Numbered from the stretch's first letter, positions 18,176-26,731 are shown. The stretch: DNA of 63,937 bases from an uncultured Muribaculaceae bacterium (GCA_910576775.1 CAJTJV010000014.1:1-63937), one strand, 5' to 3'. The notes: a model not told the origin generated them from the sequence alone. Numbers and translations are program-made.

Positions 18176-20812
18176 ATGGAAAAGCTAAAGGAATTATTCA
18201 AGCGCCCGCAAGTCTGGGGCTTCTTCGTATCGGTGGCGGTAATCGCTGTCATCGCTCTCGCATTCTTTTATCCCGATAATTTCGAGGGCAACACCTTGCG
18301 GCAGCCTGATATGCAGCAGGGTGCCGCCAACGGTCATGAGGGAGCCGTTTTCGAGCAACAGACCGGGGAGAAGGCATTGTGGACAAACGCTCTTATGAGC
18401 GGCATGCCTACATTCCAGATTTCGCCGTCATATCCGTCGAATTCATTGTTCACATGGCTTAATACTGTCTACGGACTCGGGCTGCCGGCACCGTCCGATC
18501 TGCTGTTCATGATGATGTTCGGCTTCCTGATACTCCTTTTTGCCATGCGTCTGCGGTGGTACTATGCTCTTATAGGGGCGGTGGCATGGGGCTTCTCGTC
18601 GTATTTCATAATAATAATTGGTGCGGGTCATATCTGGAAATTCCTTGCGCTTACCTATGTGCCTCCTACAATTGCCGGTCTTATTATGCTTTATCGCGGA
18701 CGCTATATCACAGGCACGGCGATGCTCTCGCTGTTCGCCATGTTGCAGCTCAATGCCAACCATCCGCAAATGACATATTATTTCGGCATTGTAATGGTTC
18801 TACTCGTAGTAGCATGGCTCGTGGACTCAATCCGCAAAGGTAAAGTCAAATCATGGGCGGTATCGTCGGCGTGCGCTCTTGTCGCAGGTGCTCTCGCTCT
18901 CGGCGCCAACGCTCCGTCGCTGTACAATACGTACGAATATTCAAAGGAAACAAAGCGCTCGCAGTCGGAACTTACACCTATTGAGAATAACGAACCGTCG
19001 GCTCTTGCCGAACGTCCTACCGGCGGAATGCCGAAAAGCGAGATTGTAGGCTGGAGTTACGGTCGCAGCGAAATGTTCTCACTCATAGTTCCGAACATCA
19101 AGGGTGGTGCCAGCGCGCGTCCCGAGGGGGGGGAAATGGTGCCTATGAACCTTGACAGACTGGAGGGTGGCGCGGAATTGGCGCAGAATGCACCTCTGTT
19201 GCAATATATGTCGCAGTATTTCAACGATTCCGAGGGGACTAACGGCCCTGTATATGTAGGCGCCCTTGTCTTTGCATTGTTCCTTGTAGGATGCTGTATA
19301 GTGAAAGGGCCTGAAAAATGGGCTCTCGTTGCTGCTACCGTGATATCGGTAATCCTCGCTCTAGGCCGCAACGCCGAGGGCATAACCGATTTCATGATTT
19401 ATAATTTCCCGCTGTACAATAAGTTCAGGGCGGTGGAAAGTATTCTTGTAATCGCAGAGTTCACTATGCCGCTGCTTGCAATCCTCGCTTTGGCGCGGAT
19501 TTTCGACGCGGGTCGCGAGGCATGGAAGGAATACCGGAAGCCGATGCTTGTCGGTTTCGGCATTCCTGTACTGATATGTGCCGTTGCACTTGTCGCCCCT
19601 AAAGCTTTCGGCCCTGCCATCACTGATACAGACCGCAGTATGGCAGAGACTGTCCAGCAGCAGCTTGTGGATTATGGTCGTAGCTATGGAATGAACGACG
19701 ACCAGATTTCTGCCGCGCTATACAGTTATTCGCTGTCGAATGCTGCCAATATCGAAGCCATAGAAAGTCTGCGTGTAGGCATGGTGCGAGCCGACGGCCT
19801 GCGTTCACTTTTCATTCTCCTTCTCGGCTTCGGCTTTATATCTCTGTTCATGGCCGGGAAACTCAAATCAGGCATGGCCGTCGCCGGTGTCGGTGTAGTT
19901 ATCTTAGGTGATCTTTACGGTGTCGATAAGCGTTATGTGTCGCATTCGTCGTTCACGGCAGACACTAATCCTTCCGGAACAATTGTTTTTGAACCTGACG
20001 AACTCGACAATATAATTCTCTCCGATACTGCCAAACATTATCGTGTACTCGATATTCCCGGCTTCGCATCCGCCGACAGGTCGTATTTCCACAAGATGCT
20101 GGGAGGTTATCATGCCGCAAAGCTCAACCGATACGAGGATATAATCAGGCGTAAGCTCGCCCCTGTCGTATCCAACAGCTATTACCGTGGTAATCCATTG
20201 CTTGAGCAGCCCGAATATGCTGAGGCGGCACGTGCTTTCAATAACGGGTATGCAGTCGCCGACATGCTCAATGCCCGCTATATCATCACCGGCAATCCCG
20301 AGCAGCCCTTGGTGCGCAACAGCAATGCTTTGGGTAATGCATGGTTTGTCGACAGCATAGTATGGGTAGACAATGCCGACAGCGAGATGGCTGCTCTCGA
20401 TGTCAATGTCCTCGACCTGCGTCATCAGGCCGTTGCCGACCTCAAGTTCGCCGATGTGTTTTCAGAGGCTCCTTCACTCGTTCCGGGCGATACAATCTAT
20501 CTGACATCCTATACTCCGAACAAACTTACCTATCATGCCTCTACGGCTCGCGGAGGTGTCGGAGTGTTCTCCGAGGTATATTTCCCATGGGGTTGGAAAG
20601 CTGATATCGACGGCAAAGAGGCAAAACTTGCCCGTGTGAACTATATCCTGCGTGCGATGCAGATTCCAGCCGGTTCGCACACAGTCACGATGACTTTCAG
20701 TCCCGATTCTATTCGCTCCACATCTTCGCTGGCTTACGCATGTGTGACTTTGATATACATGATTATGCTTGCAGGTCTTTTCGTAGAGGCACGCCGTTGC
20801 CGTCTTTTCTGA
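18176..20812 (+). CDS. YfhO-family polytopic membrane protein
   Basis: 878-residue inner membrane protein with about a dozen hydrophobic helices spread through residues 15-570, then a large extracytoplasmic beta-rich C-terminal part (about 575-850) and a last helix near 850-870. This is the layout of the YfhO family, GT-C-like proteins implicated in Firmicutes in glycosylating surface polymers. The Bacteroidetes versions have no proven substrate. The block LYRGRYITGTAMLSLF and NHPQMTYYFG fits Bacteroidales relatives. A run of eight G (19126-19133) lies in the coding sequence. The next gene starts four bases after its stop. Confidence 0.88.
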   Translation: MEKLKELFKRPQVWGFFVSVAVIAVIALAFFYPDNFEGNTLRQPDMQQGAANGHEGAVFEQQTGEKALWTNALMSGMPTFQISPSYPSNSLFTWLNTVYGLGLPAPSDLLFMMMFGFLILLFAMRLRWYYALIGAVAWGFSSYFIIIIGAGHIWKFLALTYVPPTIAGLIMLYRGRYITGTAMLSLFAMLQLNANHPQMTYYFGIVMVLLVVAWLVDSIRKGKVKSWAVSSACALVAGALALGANAPSLYNTYEYSKETKRSQSELTPIENNEPSALAERPTGGMPKSEIVGWSYGRSEMFSLIVPNIKGGASARPEGGEMVPMNLDRLEGGAELAQNAPLLQYMSQYFNDSEGTNGPVYVGALVFALFLVGCCIVKGPEKWALVAATVISVILALGRNAEGITDFMIYNFPLYNKFRAVESILVIAEFTMPLLAILALARIFDAGREAWKEYRKPMLVGFGIPVLICAVALVAPKAFGPAITDTDRSMAETVQQQLVDYGRSYGMNDDQISAALYSYSLSNAANIEAIESLRVGMVRADGLRSLFILLLGFGFISLFMAGKLKSGMAVAGVGVVILGDLYGVDKRYVSHSSFTADTNPSGTIVFEPDELDNIILSDTAKHYRVLDIPGFASADRSYFHKMLGGYHAAKLNRYEDIIRRKLAPVVSNSYYRGNPLLEQPEYAEAARAFNNGYAVADMLNARYIITGNPEQPLVRNSNALGNAWFVDSIVWVDNADSEMAALDVNVLDLRHQAVADLKFADVFSEAPSLVPGDTIYLTSYTPNKLTYHASTARGGVGVFSEVYFPWGWKADIDGKEAKLARVNYILRAMQIPAGSHTVTMTFSPDSIRSTSSLAYACVTLIYMIMLAGLFVEARRCRLF

Positions 20813-20816
20813 GCCG

Positions 20817-21305
20817 ATGAAATTCTTTCGCCGTCTGCGACATGGTTTGGGTTTCGGCATACATTCGCCGTTCGCCTACAGATTTATCACCGAAGTGCTG
20901 AATCTGCCAAAGGAATACGGATATTATCCGTACCTATATATTGAGGATGATGCGGCGCGGACCATTTTCCGGATTTCAGCACGTTTTCAGCCGCGTAAGG
21001 TATGCGTTGTCGACAACGTACCCGGAGTGCGCAAAGCCATATCATACGCCGCGCCTAAGGCTGCGAGCGCCGCAATGTTCGAGGCCGATATGATAGTGTT
21101 CGATGCCGCCGGCCAACGCAAGCTCCCTGCGTCATCGCTCCGCCCGGATGCCATTGTGGTGATTCTTAATTATAAGAAATGGAAGAACCGCACAGCCTAT
21201 CTTGCATCTCTTTCTGCCGGCATGTCGTTCTCCAACGCATCATCGATGTGTGTGGTAGTTCCCTTGCCCCATCTTCCCCGCCAGGATTTCGACGTCGATT
21301 TCTGA
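20817..21305 (+). CDS. Small Rossmann-like protein, degenerate methyltransferase-like
   Basis: 162-residue cytoplasmic protein unique in detail to Bacteroidales, as far as I can tell. The N-terminus (RLRHGLGFGIHSPFAYRFITEVL) matches the HSPFAY signature of Bacteroidetes class I SAM methyltransferase-like proteins. The rest alternates beta strands and helices (KVCVVDNVPGVRKAISYAA, ADMIVFDAA, DAIVVILNY). The usual glycine-rich SAM-binding loop is not visible and the protein is shorter than true methyltransferases, so it may be non-catalytic. It follows the YfhO gene by four bases and is co-transcribed with it. Confidence 0.6.
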   Translation: MKFFRRLRHGLGFGIHSPFAYRFITEVLNLPKEYGYYPYLYIEDDAARTIFRISARFQPRKVCVVDNVPGVRKAISYAAPKAASAAMFEADMIVFDAAGQRKLPASSLRPDAIVVILNYKKWKNRTAYLASLSAGMSFSNASSMCVVVPLPHLPRQDFDVDF

Positions 21306-21595
21306 ACCCATATTTATAAATTGATTTCAATAAATATTGAAATCTGAATAGTATTATGGAGTTGACAAATTTTGTAGATATTCACAAAACGTTAACTCTG
21401 CCATTTTCGTGCATTTGCGTTGTTATTGGCGGCCTCAGCGAAAATGTTTTAGGAGAGTATGTGAATTGATGATTTAGTGCTAAAGTTGTTAAAATGATAT
21501 ATATTTTTGAGGTGTATCGAATTTTATTTTGTTATTGTTAAAATTGTATTTATATTTGCAAAAAAAATCATTAATACATCTGTGCAATTTAATTA
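21306..21595. other. AT-rich intergenic stretch with hairpins
   Basis: No gene seen. A 9-bp perfect hairpin (21323-21344, GATTTCAAT and complement) follows the stop of the preceding gene but has no T run. A second weak 8-bp inverted pair (21402-21409 with 21439-21446) lies further on. Several TAnnTTTG-like boxes occur; the only one with a matching -33 is at 21528-21558. Confidence 0.5.
21528..21558 (+). promoter_or_regulatory. Strong promoter match without an intact gene behind it
   Basis: TTTG (21528-21531), 19 bases, then TATATTTG (21551-21558). The first ATG after it (21596) opens only a 51-codon frame that runs into repeat copy B and stops at 21749-21751. It may now serve the barrel gene at 21914. 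Confidence 0.65.
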
Positions 21596-21670
21596 ATGTC
21601 TATTCCTTTAAATTACTTTTTTATGATTATTAAAAATTGGCGGGGTGCAAAATTTGTATGTACTTTGTTA

Positions 21671-21762
21671 GCACGGCTCTTTCATGGAAGATTGCAAGTT
21701 CATATCTATTCGAGTACATCGCTATTGAAATATTCATGTATTTTTAAATGAAAAAGCCGTGG
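21671..21762. repeat. Dispersed intergenic repeat, copy B
   Basis: The best copy. The ends are 14-base near-perfect inverted repeats (CACGGCTCTTTCAT at 21672-21685; complement of CACGGCTTTTTCAT at 21747-21760). Its core, read on the minus strand, matches copy A with a run of at least 30 identical bases around TTTCAATAGCGATGTACTCG. Orientation is opposite to copies A and C. Confidence 0.8.
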
Positions 21763-21884
21763 GAGGTAAGTGCAATGGCTATTTTGTATCTGGAATTTTT
21801 AATCTTAAAGATCCTGCATTAGTTCATTATGATGCTGCAAACGATGTGGGAGATACGAATTATAAGTTCCATGTTAAAAGATAA
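21759..21884 (+). pseudogene. C-terminal remnant of an unidentified protein beside repeat B
   Basis: Directly after the repeat an open frame encodes about 41 protein-like residues (GGKCNGYFVSGIFNLKDPAL, then VHYDAANDVGDTNYKFHVKR) and stops at 21882-21884. It has no ATG; a GTG at 21759 is the only start-like codon and has no ribosome site. Together with the orphan promoter and the 51-codon frame on the other side of the repeat, this suggests a gene interrupted or trimmed by the repeat. I do not recognise the family. Confidence 0.4.
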
Positions 21885-21913
21885 CGCATTCAGGAACTAA
21901 AAACTAAGTTGAA

Positions 21914-22465
21914 ATGAAAAGAATTCTATTGTTGGTTGTCGTATCCTTCTTGGTGTGGTCCGGCTTTGCGCAGGAGAAAGCTTTAGTGCCGGTGCAGAAT
22001 TTTGAAGGAGAGATTTATGTGGGTGCAACAGGAGCAATGTTCAATATGGACGGTTACCTGAAGCGGATGTCTATTAATTTCGGTGGAGAATTACGTTATA
22101 ATCTGAAACAGTTACCGGTATCTGTCGGGGTGTTTGCAGAAACATATTATCCTGATAGAAAATATAAGGATCCTGATACCCCGTTTAATTTCGAGAATAA
22201 TGGCGGTGGGTTGTATGGTATTACCGGTGAGTATGATTTCCGACGTGGTAAGATGTTCAATCCTTATGCGTCTGTGGCATTGGGGCTGGGAAATCTTCAT
22301 GTAATAAATGAAAATTCTAAATGTACTCCCGCATTTAGGCTGAAAGCCGGTCTGGAACTGGTGTATCACATAAGAATAAGTGCTTCAGTAACATTCACAA
22401 AGCGCGACCTCTGTGGGTTCGGCGTGCATCTGGGTGGTGTCATAGGTGGCAGACCTAAAAAATAA
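21914..22465 (+). CDS. Small outer membrane beta-barrel protein
   Basis: 183-residue exported protein. The signal peptide (about 1-19, ending SGFAQ) is followed by alternating-polarity strands typical of the PorT/OMP_b-brl class, for example GEIYVGATGAMFNMDG, LRYNLKQLPVSVGVFAETYY and GLYGITGEYDFRRGKMF. An eight-strand barrel is likely. The sequence ends GGVIGGRPKK, not in the aromatic residue usual for barrels. It lies alone, convergent to a DUF2007 remnant across a terminator. Ligand unknown. Confidence 0.65.
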   Translation: MKRILLLVVVSFLVWSGFAQEKALVPVQNFEGEIYVGATGAMFNMDGYLKRMSINFGGELRYNLKQLPVSVGVFAETYYPDRKYKDPDTPFNFENNGGGLYGITGEYDFRRGKMFNPYASVALGLGNLHVINENSKCTPAFRLKAGLELVYHIRISASVTFTKRDLCGFGVHLGGVIGGRPKK

Positions 22466-22480
22466 AATATACAAGATGCT

Positions 22481-22516
22481 TACGGCCTCTGTGAAAATAG
22501 CTTCACAGAGGCCGTA
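22481..22516. terminator. Bidirectional hairpin between the barrel gene and the DUF2007 remnant
   Basis: A perfect 15-bp stem (TACGGCCTCTGTGAA at 22481-22495, complement 22502-22516) with a six-base loop, 15 bases after the barrel gene stop. The same hairpin recurs at 26545-26579. Confidence 0.8.
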
Positions 22517-22535
22517 TGTTTGTTATGGAGGATTG

Positions 22536-22670
22536 TCAGTCCTTGTGCTCCTTCAGGAGCGCTTTGGCTTCGTCGGCTTTGTCGGCGGGGACGAGGAGGC
22601 GTACAAGTGCCCATGTGGCCCCGGCTCCGTAGAGAGTGCCCATTATCTAACCGTCGATGAAAGCCTCTCT
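22536..22670 (-). pseudogene. Truncated DUF2007 pseudogene
   Basis: On the minus strand this encodes the C-terminal 40-odd residues of the DUF2007 protein at 26599 (IMGTLYGAGATWALVRLLVP, ADKADEAKALLKEHKD). The Ser codon TCG in ETFIDGSIMG of the intact copy is TAG here (22647-22649). The N-terminal half is missing: similarity stops at about 22670. An ATG just after the stop codon could give 35 residues, but there is no reason to think it is used. Confidence 0.8.
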
Positions 22671-22709
22671 CTTCTGCTCTTTTTCTGCCGGAGTAATACA
22701 TCTATTGTG

Positions 22710-22797
22710 TATCTTTGCTCCGAGGTTAGGTGATGATATTTCATTTTAACAACACAAAGTTACTTAATCTCAGGGAGACTTCGGTCTCCTTTTTTTT
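22710..22797 (+). ncRNA. Candidate small RNA: -7 box to UUCG terminator
   Basis: TATCTTTG (22710-22717) matches the -7 consensus. About 50 bases later a strong intrinsic terminator follows: GGAGAC, TTCG loop, GTCTCC (22774-22789) and eight T. A transcript of about 74 bases would begin near 22724. It contains no convincing open frame. The -33 region is poor. The terminator cannot belong to the barrel gene, which already ends at 22481-22516, so a short independent transcript is the simplest reading. It may instead be a relic. Confidence 0.45.
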
Positions 22798-22891
22798 GTG
22801 TTGCAGGTAAATTCCGGCTAAAAGTCGCCATCTACGCGCGGCCTTCCGAGGAGGAGTGAGGAGAATGACCGTTGCACTTCTTATTGGAAAC

Positions 22892-22922
22892 TTTGATCTA
22901 AAATAATTTGCAAATATTTTTG
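22892..22922 (+). promoter_or_regulatory. Promoter of the C25-LRR cassette
   Basis: TTTG (22892-22895), 19 bases, then TATTTTTG (22915-22922), about 40 bases before the ATG at 22963. Full match to the Bacteroidetes promoter. Confidence 0.8.
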
Positions 22923-22962
22923 CAATGGAATCTCTCATTTGTCAATTTCTTATACATAATCC

Positions 22963-25461
22963 ATGAAAAAATTACTGTTATTTATTTTTCTTTCAATGGT
23001 AATACAACCGTTGAAAGCCTATAATGTTATCGATTTGGGGACATCGGCTGCGGTGGAATGCGATAATCTTCCTTCATACGAAAAAACGGTCGAAAAGGCA
23101 GCTCTGTCTTATACAATAACTTATAGCTTTGATTCCATAGCGGTTATTTCTGATAAGTTTTCACCGGACAAGGTCGTACCTGCTATTAAAGGTTTTACCT
23201 TTAATAGCATCTCAGGAGAGGCTCGCGTGCCTCAGAAGCTGGAATATATTTTGCTTCCGAAAAATGGGACATATTCTATCATTCCAATAGAAGAAGACTA
23301 TGTGGATGCAAAAATGTCAATTGCTCCGGCTATATCGGATATGCTGTCAAACTCCGAAGAGGCTCCTGTGATTGAGCAGATAGCTGTTTCCGATGCTTAT
23401 GCGCCCACTAATTCTGTCAGTGATTTAGGCGTGCAGATATTGCGTGAGCAACGTATATTGAAACTATTGATACAGCCGGTGAAATATAATTCTTCCAGAC
23501 AGATTGCAAGAATTTACCGTAAGATATCTTTCAGAATTGTTATTATGCTACCTGACGGAGTGGAGCCGGATTATTCACCGATGGATAGGTCGGATAGCAA
23601 ACGGTTTCCTCTGTTTCAGAATCTGGTGATGGAAATTAAGGAGTTTGAAGGTGGTGATTTTGAAATTACAAAACCAACAGAGCCGGACATTCCGGTTATA
23701 AAACCATCCATTCCTGCCAATACATATAAAAGCGGCTATCTGATAGTAGTGACTGGAGGATTGGTCTCGGAAGCAATGCGTCTTATCGAATGGAAGAAGA
23801 AAATAGGATATGATGTATATTGGTTTATGGATATCAATGGCAAATACGGAAATGTCCGCGACAGAATCAAGCAGGCATGTATGGAGCACAAGAATATACA
23901 GTATCTTCTGATTATTGGGGATGCAAGTATGATTGCTCCGATTTATTCGCCTATGATTGGAAGTTTGTCCAATTCAATAAAAAATGATGTGTATACAGAT
24001 ATGTATTACGCATGTTTAGATGGTGATGATGACCATACTGCGGATTTGTATTATGGACGAATACCGGCAAAGAATCTTGAAGAGGCAAGGGTTGCCATTG
24101 ACAAGATAATCGCTTATGAAAGTGGCACAGACAAGCCGAATTTCAGCAGCCATTTCGTGAGTGCTGCATATTTTCAGGATTATTTGCATTATAATGAAGA
24201 AACAAATAAGTTTTATACATATTCAGATGGATATGAAGACAGGGATTTCTGTCGGACAGCAGAGACATTGGCCTTGGTTGCAGATAAAAAATTCTCTGAG
24301 GTTACCCGAATGTATTATCATGAACCGGGCATTGTGCCTCGTCATTGGTCGAATTATTATGCCGACGGTTCTTTGATTCCCTCCAATCTTAGGCTTGGTT
24401 ACGAGTTTTCATCAAGTTTCAATCACTTGAGTGTTATTAACGAGATTAATAGAGGTACGTCGATTTTCTTTCATCGTGATCATGGACAGGTGACCGGATG
24501 GGAGCACCCGAATATGGAGACATCTCACCTAAGCCAGCTCGAGAATACGGTTTATCCTATTGTTTTCAGTATAGACTGTCTTACCGGGGCTTTTCACAAG
24601 GACAATTGTTTTGCATCAACAATGCTGTGTCAATCGAAAGGCGGTTGTGCCTCGATAATTGCTGCGACACAAAGCACGTATTCAGGGAAGAATGAAAGTT
24701 TTTCCTTAGGTATGTTTAAGAGTTTATGGCCTGAAGCGAACATTAAGTATTCTTCAACTGAATATAAGATTCCTTTATTGGAAAAATTGCCAAAGTCTGT
24801 AACTATAGGCGAGATGATGAGTGTCGGCCAAATTCAGAGAGAACAGTGCTATCCGCCTTTATATGGCCGTAGCGGTGATCTTGAGGCCTATCATATATTG
24901 GGAGACCCTTCTCTACGTGTAATATGGAATGATTCGATAAATCTTGAAGACATCGTTAAAATCGAGAAACAATTTTTATCGCGGTACAAACTTTCGGTAG
25001 GTGATATTGATGATGCTGAAATGTCGGTCCATTGTGAAGATTACACATATTATGAAAAAGGAAATTCTATGATAATCAACAAAGGCGTGTCTCCTGCCGA
25101 TATTGATAGTGTTTATATTACAGTCAATGCCCGTGGATTAAAGCCATATTGTTTCTATGCCGGTGACTGGCTGAGAGACCATCCCCGGACCCAGAAGCTG
25201 TCAGATATGCCTGATGTTACTATCGGCAGATGTTCTGTTTCGGGAAATCAAATCGCAGTTGAACTTGAAGGAGAGCTTTGCGACAATCTGACATTATCAG
25301 TTGTTCCGGGAACGCTGACGAGCGTTTCAGAGCCGGCAATTAAAAAGGTTGAGGATAGAAATATTGTGATTGAAAGCGGAGACTTGACAGATAGGCTCTA
25401 TCATATATCATTAATGTATAACAATCAAGAAATTGATAACAAAACTGTTTTAAAGCAATGA
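22963..25461 (+). CDS. C25-family (gingipain-type) cysteine peptidase, exported
   Basis: 832-residue exported peptidase. A signal peptide (about 1-19) precedes a beta-rich propeptide-like region (about 25-235), then the C25 caspase-like domain (about 250-640) with YLIVVTGGLVSEAMRLIEWK, predicted catalytic His507 in RDHGQ and Cys539 in SIDCLTGAF. A beta-sandwich tail follows and ends LYHISLMYNNQEIDNKTVLK, which recalls tails of exported Bacteroidales proteins. The usual GHG around the His is DHG here. AT-richer than flanking genes. The stop overlaps the start of the LRR gene, so the two are made together. Whether it is secreted by a type IX system cannot be told; none is in the window. Confidence 0.88.
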   Translation: MKKLLLFIFLSMVIQPLKAYNVIDLGTSAAVECDNLPSYEKTVEKAALSYTITYSFDSIAVISDKFSPDKVVPAIKGFTFNSISGEARVPQKLEYILLPKNGTYSIIPIEEDYVDAKMSIAPAISDMLSNSEEAPVIEQIAVSDAYAPTNSVSDLGVQILREQRILKLLIQPVKYNSSRQIARIYRKISFRIVIMLPDGVEPDYSPMDRSDSKRFPLFQNLVMEIKEFEGGDFEITKPTEPDIPVIKPSIPANTYKSGYLIVVTGGLVSEAMRLIEWKKKIGYDVYWFMDINGKYGNVRDRIKQACMEHKNIQYLLIIGDASMIAPIYSPMIGSLSNSIKNDVYTDMYYACLDGDDDHTADLYYGRIPAKNLEEARVAIDKIIAYESGTDKPNFSSHFVSAAYFQDYLHYNEETNKFYTYSDGYEDRDFCRTAETLALVADKKFSEVTRMYYHEPGIVPRHWSNYYADGSLIPSNLRLGYEFSSSFNHLSVINEINRGTSIFFHRDHGQVTGWEHPNMETSHLSQLENTVYPIVFSIDCLTGAFHKDNCFASTMLCQSKGGCASIIAATQSTYSGKNESFSLGMFKSLWPEANIKYSSTEYKIPLLEKLPKSVTIGEMMSVGQIQREQCYPPLYGRSGDLEAYHILGDPSLRVIWNDSINLEDIVKIEKQFLSRYKLSVGDIDDAEMSVHCEDYTYYEKGNSMIINKGVSPADIDSVYITVNARGLKPYCFYAGDWLRDHPRTQKLSDMPDVTIGRCSVSGNQIAVELEGELCDNLTLSVVPGTLTSVSEPAIKKVEDRNIVIESGDLTDRLYHISLMYNNQEIDNKTVLKQ

Positions 25462-26483
25462 AAAAGTTATTTTTAATATTGGTGTTCGTATTTGTGGTAT
25501 TGCCGGCTGTTGCGGGCAATTATGAAAGCTTTCCGCTTGATGAGGCATGTAGTCATGCTCTTCCTCGATGTGAAGAATATCAGGGCCCTTTGGAAATGAC
25601 CTATGGACAGTATGAAATTGACGGGATGTACTACTATATTCTTAGTGAGGAAAAAAAAGAGGCCGCTCTTGTTGCAAATCATAAAGTGTGGGAAAGTGCA
25701 GTAGATCTAAGGATGTTGGATACAGAATTTCCATCATGTTTTGACTGGAGTCCCGGAACTATCGAAGGCGATGTAATTGTGCCGGAGACTGTAGAACTTG
25801 ATGGAAAGGTGTATACCGTGGTAATGATTGGCTATGGTGCTTTTTATGGCTGCGACAAACTGAAGAGTGTAAAGATACCGTCAACGGTAAGAATAATTTC
25901 AAATAATGTTTTCTATGGTTGTGAGTCGCTTGAGTCTGTTGATATTGATTTGGAAACACCGCGTTATATCGCACCGTATACAGATATGTTGCAATATATA
26001 AATAAAAAGGAATTGGATTTGAGCAACTGGGATTCTGTATCTTTCTGCTATGGAGATGACTCGGTGGAGGTACTGAAACTTCCGAAAATTCATCCGGATT
26101 GGTTGATTATGCCGGTACGCTATCTCATGCTTGGGAGGTTCAGCAATCTTAGAGAACTGTGGAGCTTTCACGAAGATCCGGTTTCCGTTATGCCTCTTGA
26201 TGTATGGGATAATCCCGATGAAGAATATATATCCTTATTCGAGAGGGTTACAGTTTATGTTCCTAAGGGGAGTGCCGAGAAATACCGCAATGCTTATTAT
26301 TGGCAATATTACAAGAATATTGTGGAGATGGAGGCTGGTGGCGTAGAGGATATCGAGATGGAGAAGGCTGACGAGATTCCGGTTTATTACAATCTGCAAG
26401 GGCAGCAAATAGCAGAACCTGATAATGGAGTTTATATCCGCCGTCAGGGTAATAAAGCCGAAAAGGTACTTATCCAAAAGTAA
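25458..26483 (+). CDS. BspA-type leucine-rich repeat protein with Bacteroidales C-terminal tail
   Basis: 341-residue exported protein. A signal peptide (about 1-19, ending AVAGN) is followed by an LRR_5 (BspA/TpLRR) repeat core with only a few clear units (GYGAFYGCDKLKSVKIPSTV and NVFYGCESLESVDI). The last 45 residues comprise GVEDI, a spacer and a tail NLQGQQIAEPDNGVYIRR...KVLIQK, which is shared with two other exported proteins in this window. It is translationally coupled (ATGA) to the C25 peptidase, suggesting an adhesin, substrate or targeting partner. That role is inference. Confidence 0.8.
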   Translation: MKKLFLILVFVFVVLPAVAGNYESFPLDEACSHALPRCEEYQGPLEMTYGQYEIDGMYYYILSEEKKEAALVANHKVWESAVDLRMLDTEFPSCFDWSPGTIEGDVIVPETVELDGKVYTVVMIGYGAFYGCDKLKSVKIPSTVRIISNNVFYGCESLESVDIDLETPRYIAPYTDMLQYINKKELDLSNWDSVSFCYGDDSVEVLKLPKIHPDWLIMPVRYLMLGRFSNLRELWSFHEDPVSVMPLDVWDNPDEEYISLFERVTVYVPKGSAEKYRNAYYWQYYKNIVEMEAGGVEDIEMEKADEIPVYYNLQGQQIAEPDNGVYIRRQGNKAEKVLIQK

Positions 26484-26525
26484 TTCTGTTCTGTGGTATT
26501 CAATGGCTGATTGAAGAAAAAATAG

Positions 26526-26731
26526 ATAAAATATACGAAATGATTACGGCCTCTGTGAAATAGCTTCGCAGAGGCCGCATATTTGTTATGAAGGGTTGTT
26601 AGTTATTGTGTTCCTTCAGGAGTGCTTTGGCCTTGTCGGCTTTGTCGGCGGGGACGAGAAGGCGTACGGGTGCCCATGTAGCCCCGGCGCCGTAGAGAGT
26701 GCCCATTATCGAACCGTCGATGAAAGTCTCT
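26526..26731. repeat. Right copy of duplicated terminator + DUF2007 segment
   Basis: The intact member of the direct repeat pair (see 22462-22670). It contains the cassette-end terminator and the 3' part of the working DUF2007 gene. Confidence 0.85.
26545..26579. terminator. Bidirectional hairpin between the LRR gene and DUF2007
   Basis: A 15-position stem with two G-T pairings (26545-26559 with 26565-26579) and a five-base loop. It separates the convergent cassette and tyrS operons and is homologous to the hairpin at 22481. Confidence 0.8.

Larger units (their letters stand above)
22462..22670. repeat. Left copy of duplicated terminator + DUF2007 segment
   Basis: About 209 bases matching 26526-26731 at roughly 85-90 % by eye. 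The unit begins ATAAAATATAC in both places and ends inside the DUF2007 coding sequence. Both copies have the same orientation, so they are direct repeats on either side of the C25-LRR cassette. Confidence 0.85.

Noticed and set aside
22741..22938. 65-codon minus-strand frame upstream of the C25 gene
   Set aside because: It overlaps a plus-strand terminator and a full-consensus promoter; low-complexity Arg/Lys content.
25881..26300. Tandem DNA repeat or CRISPR-like array in the LRR gene
   Set aside because: Repetition is at protein level (LRR units) and irregular; there are no regular direct repeats with spacers anywhere in the window.
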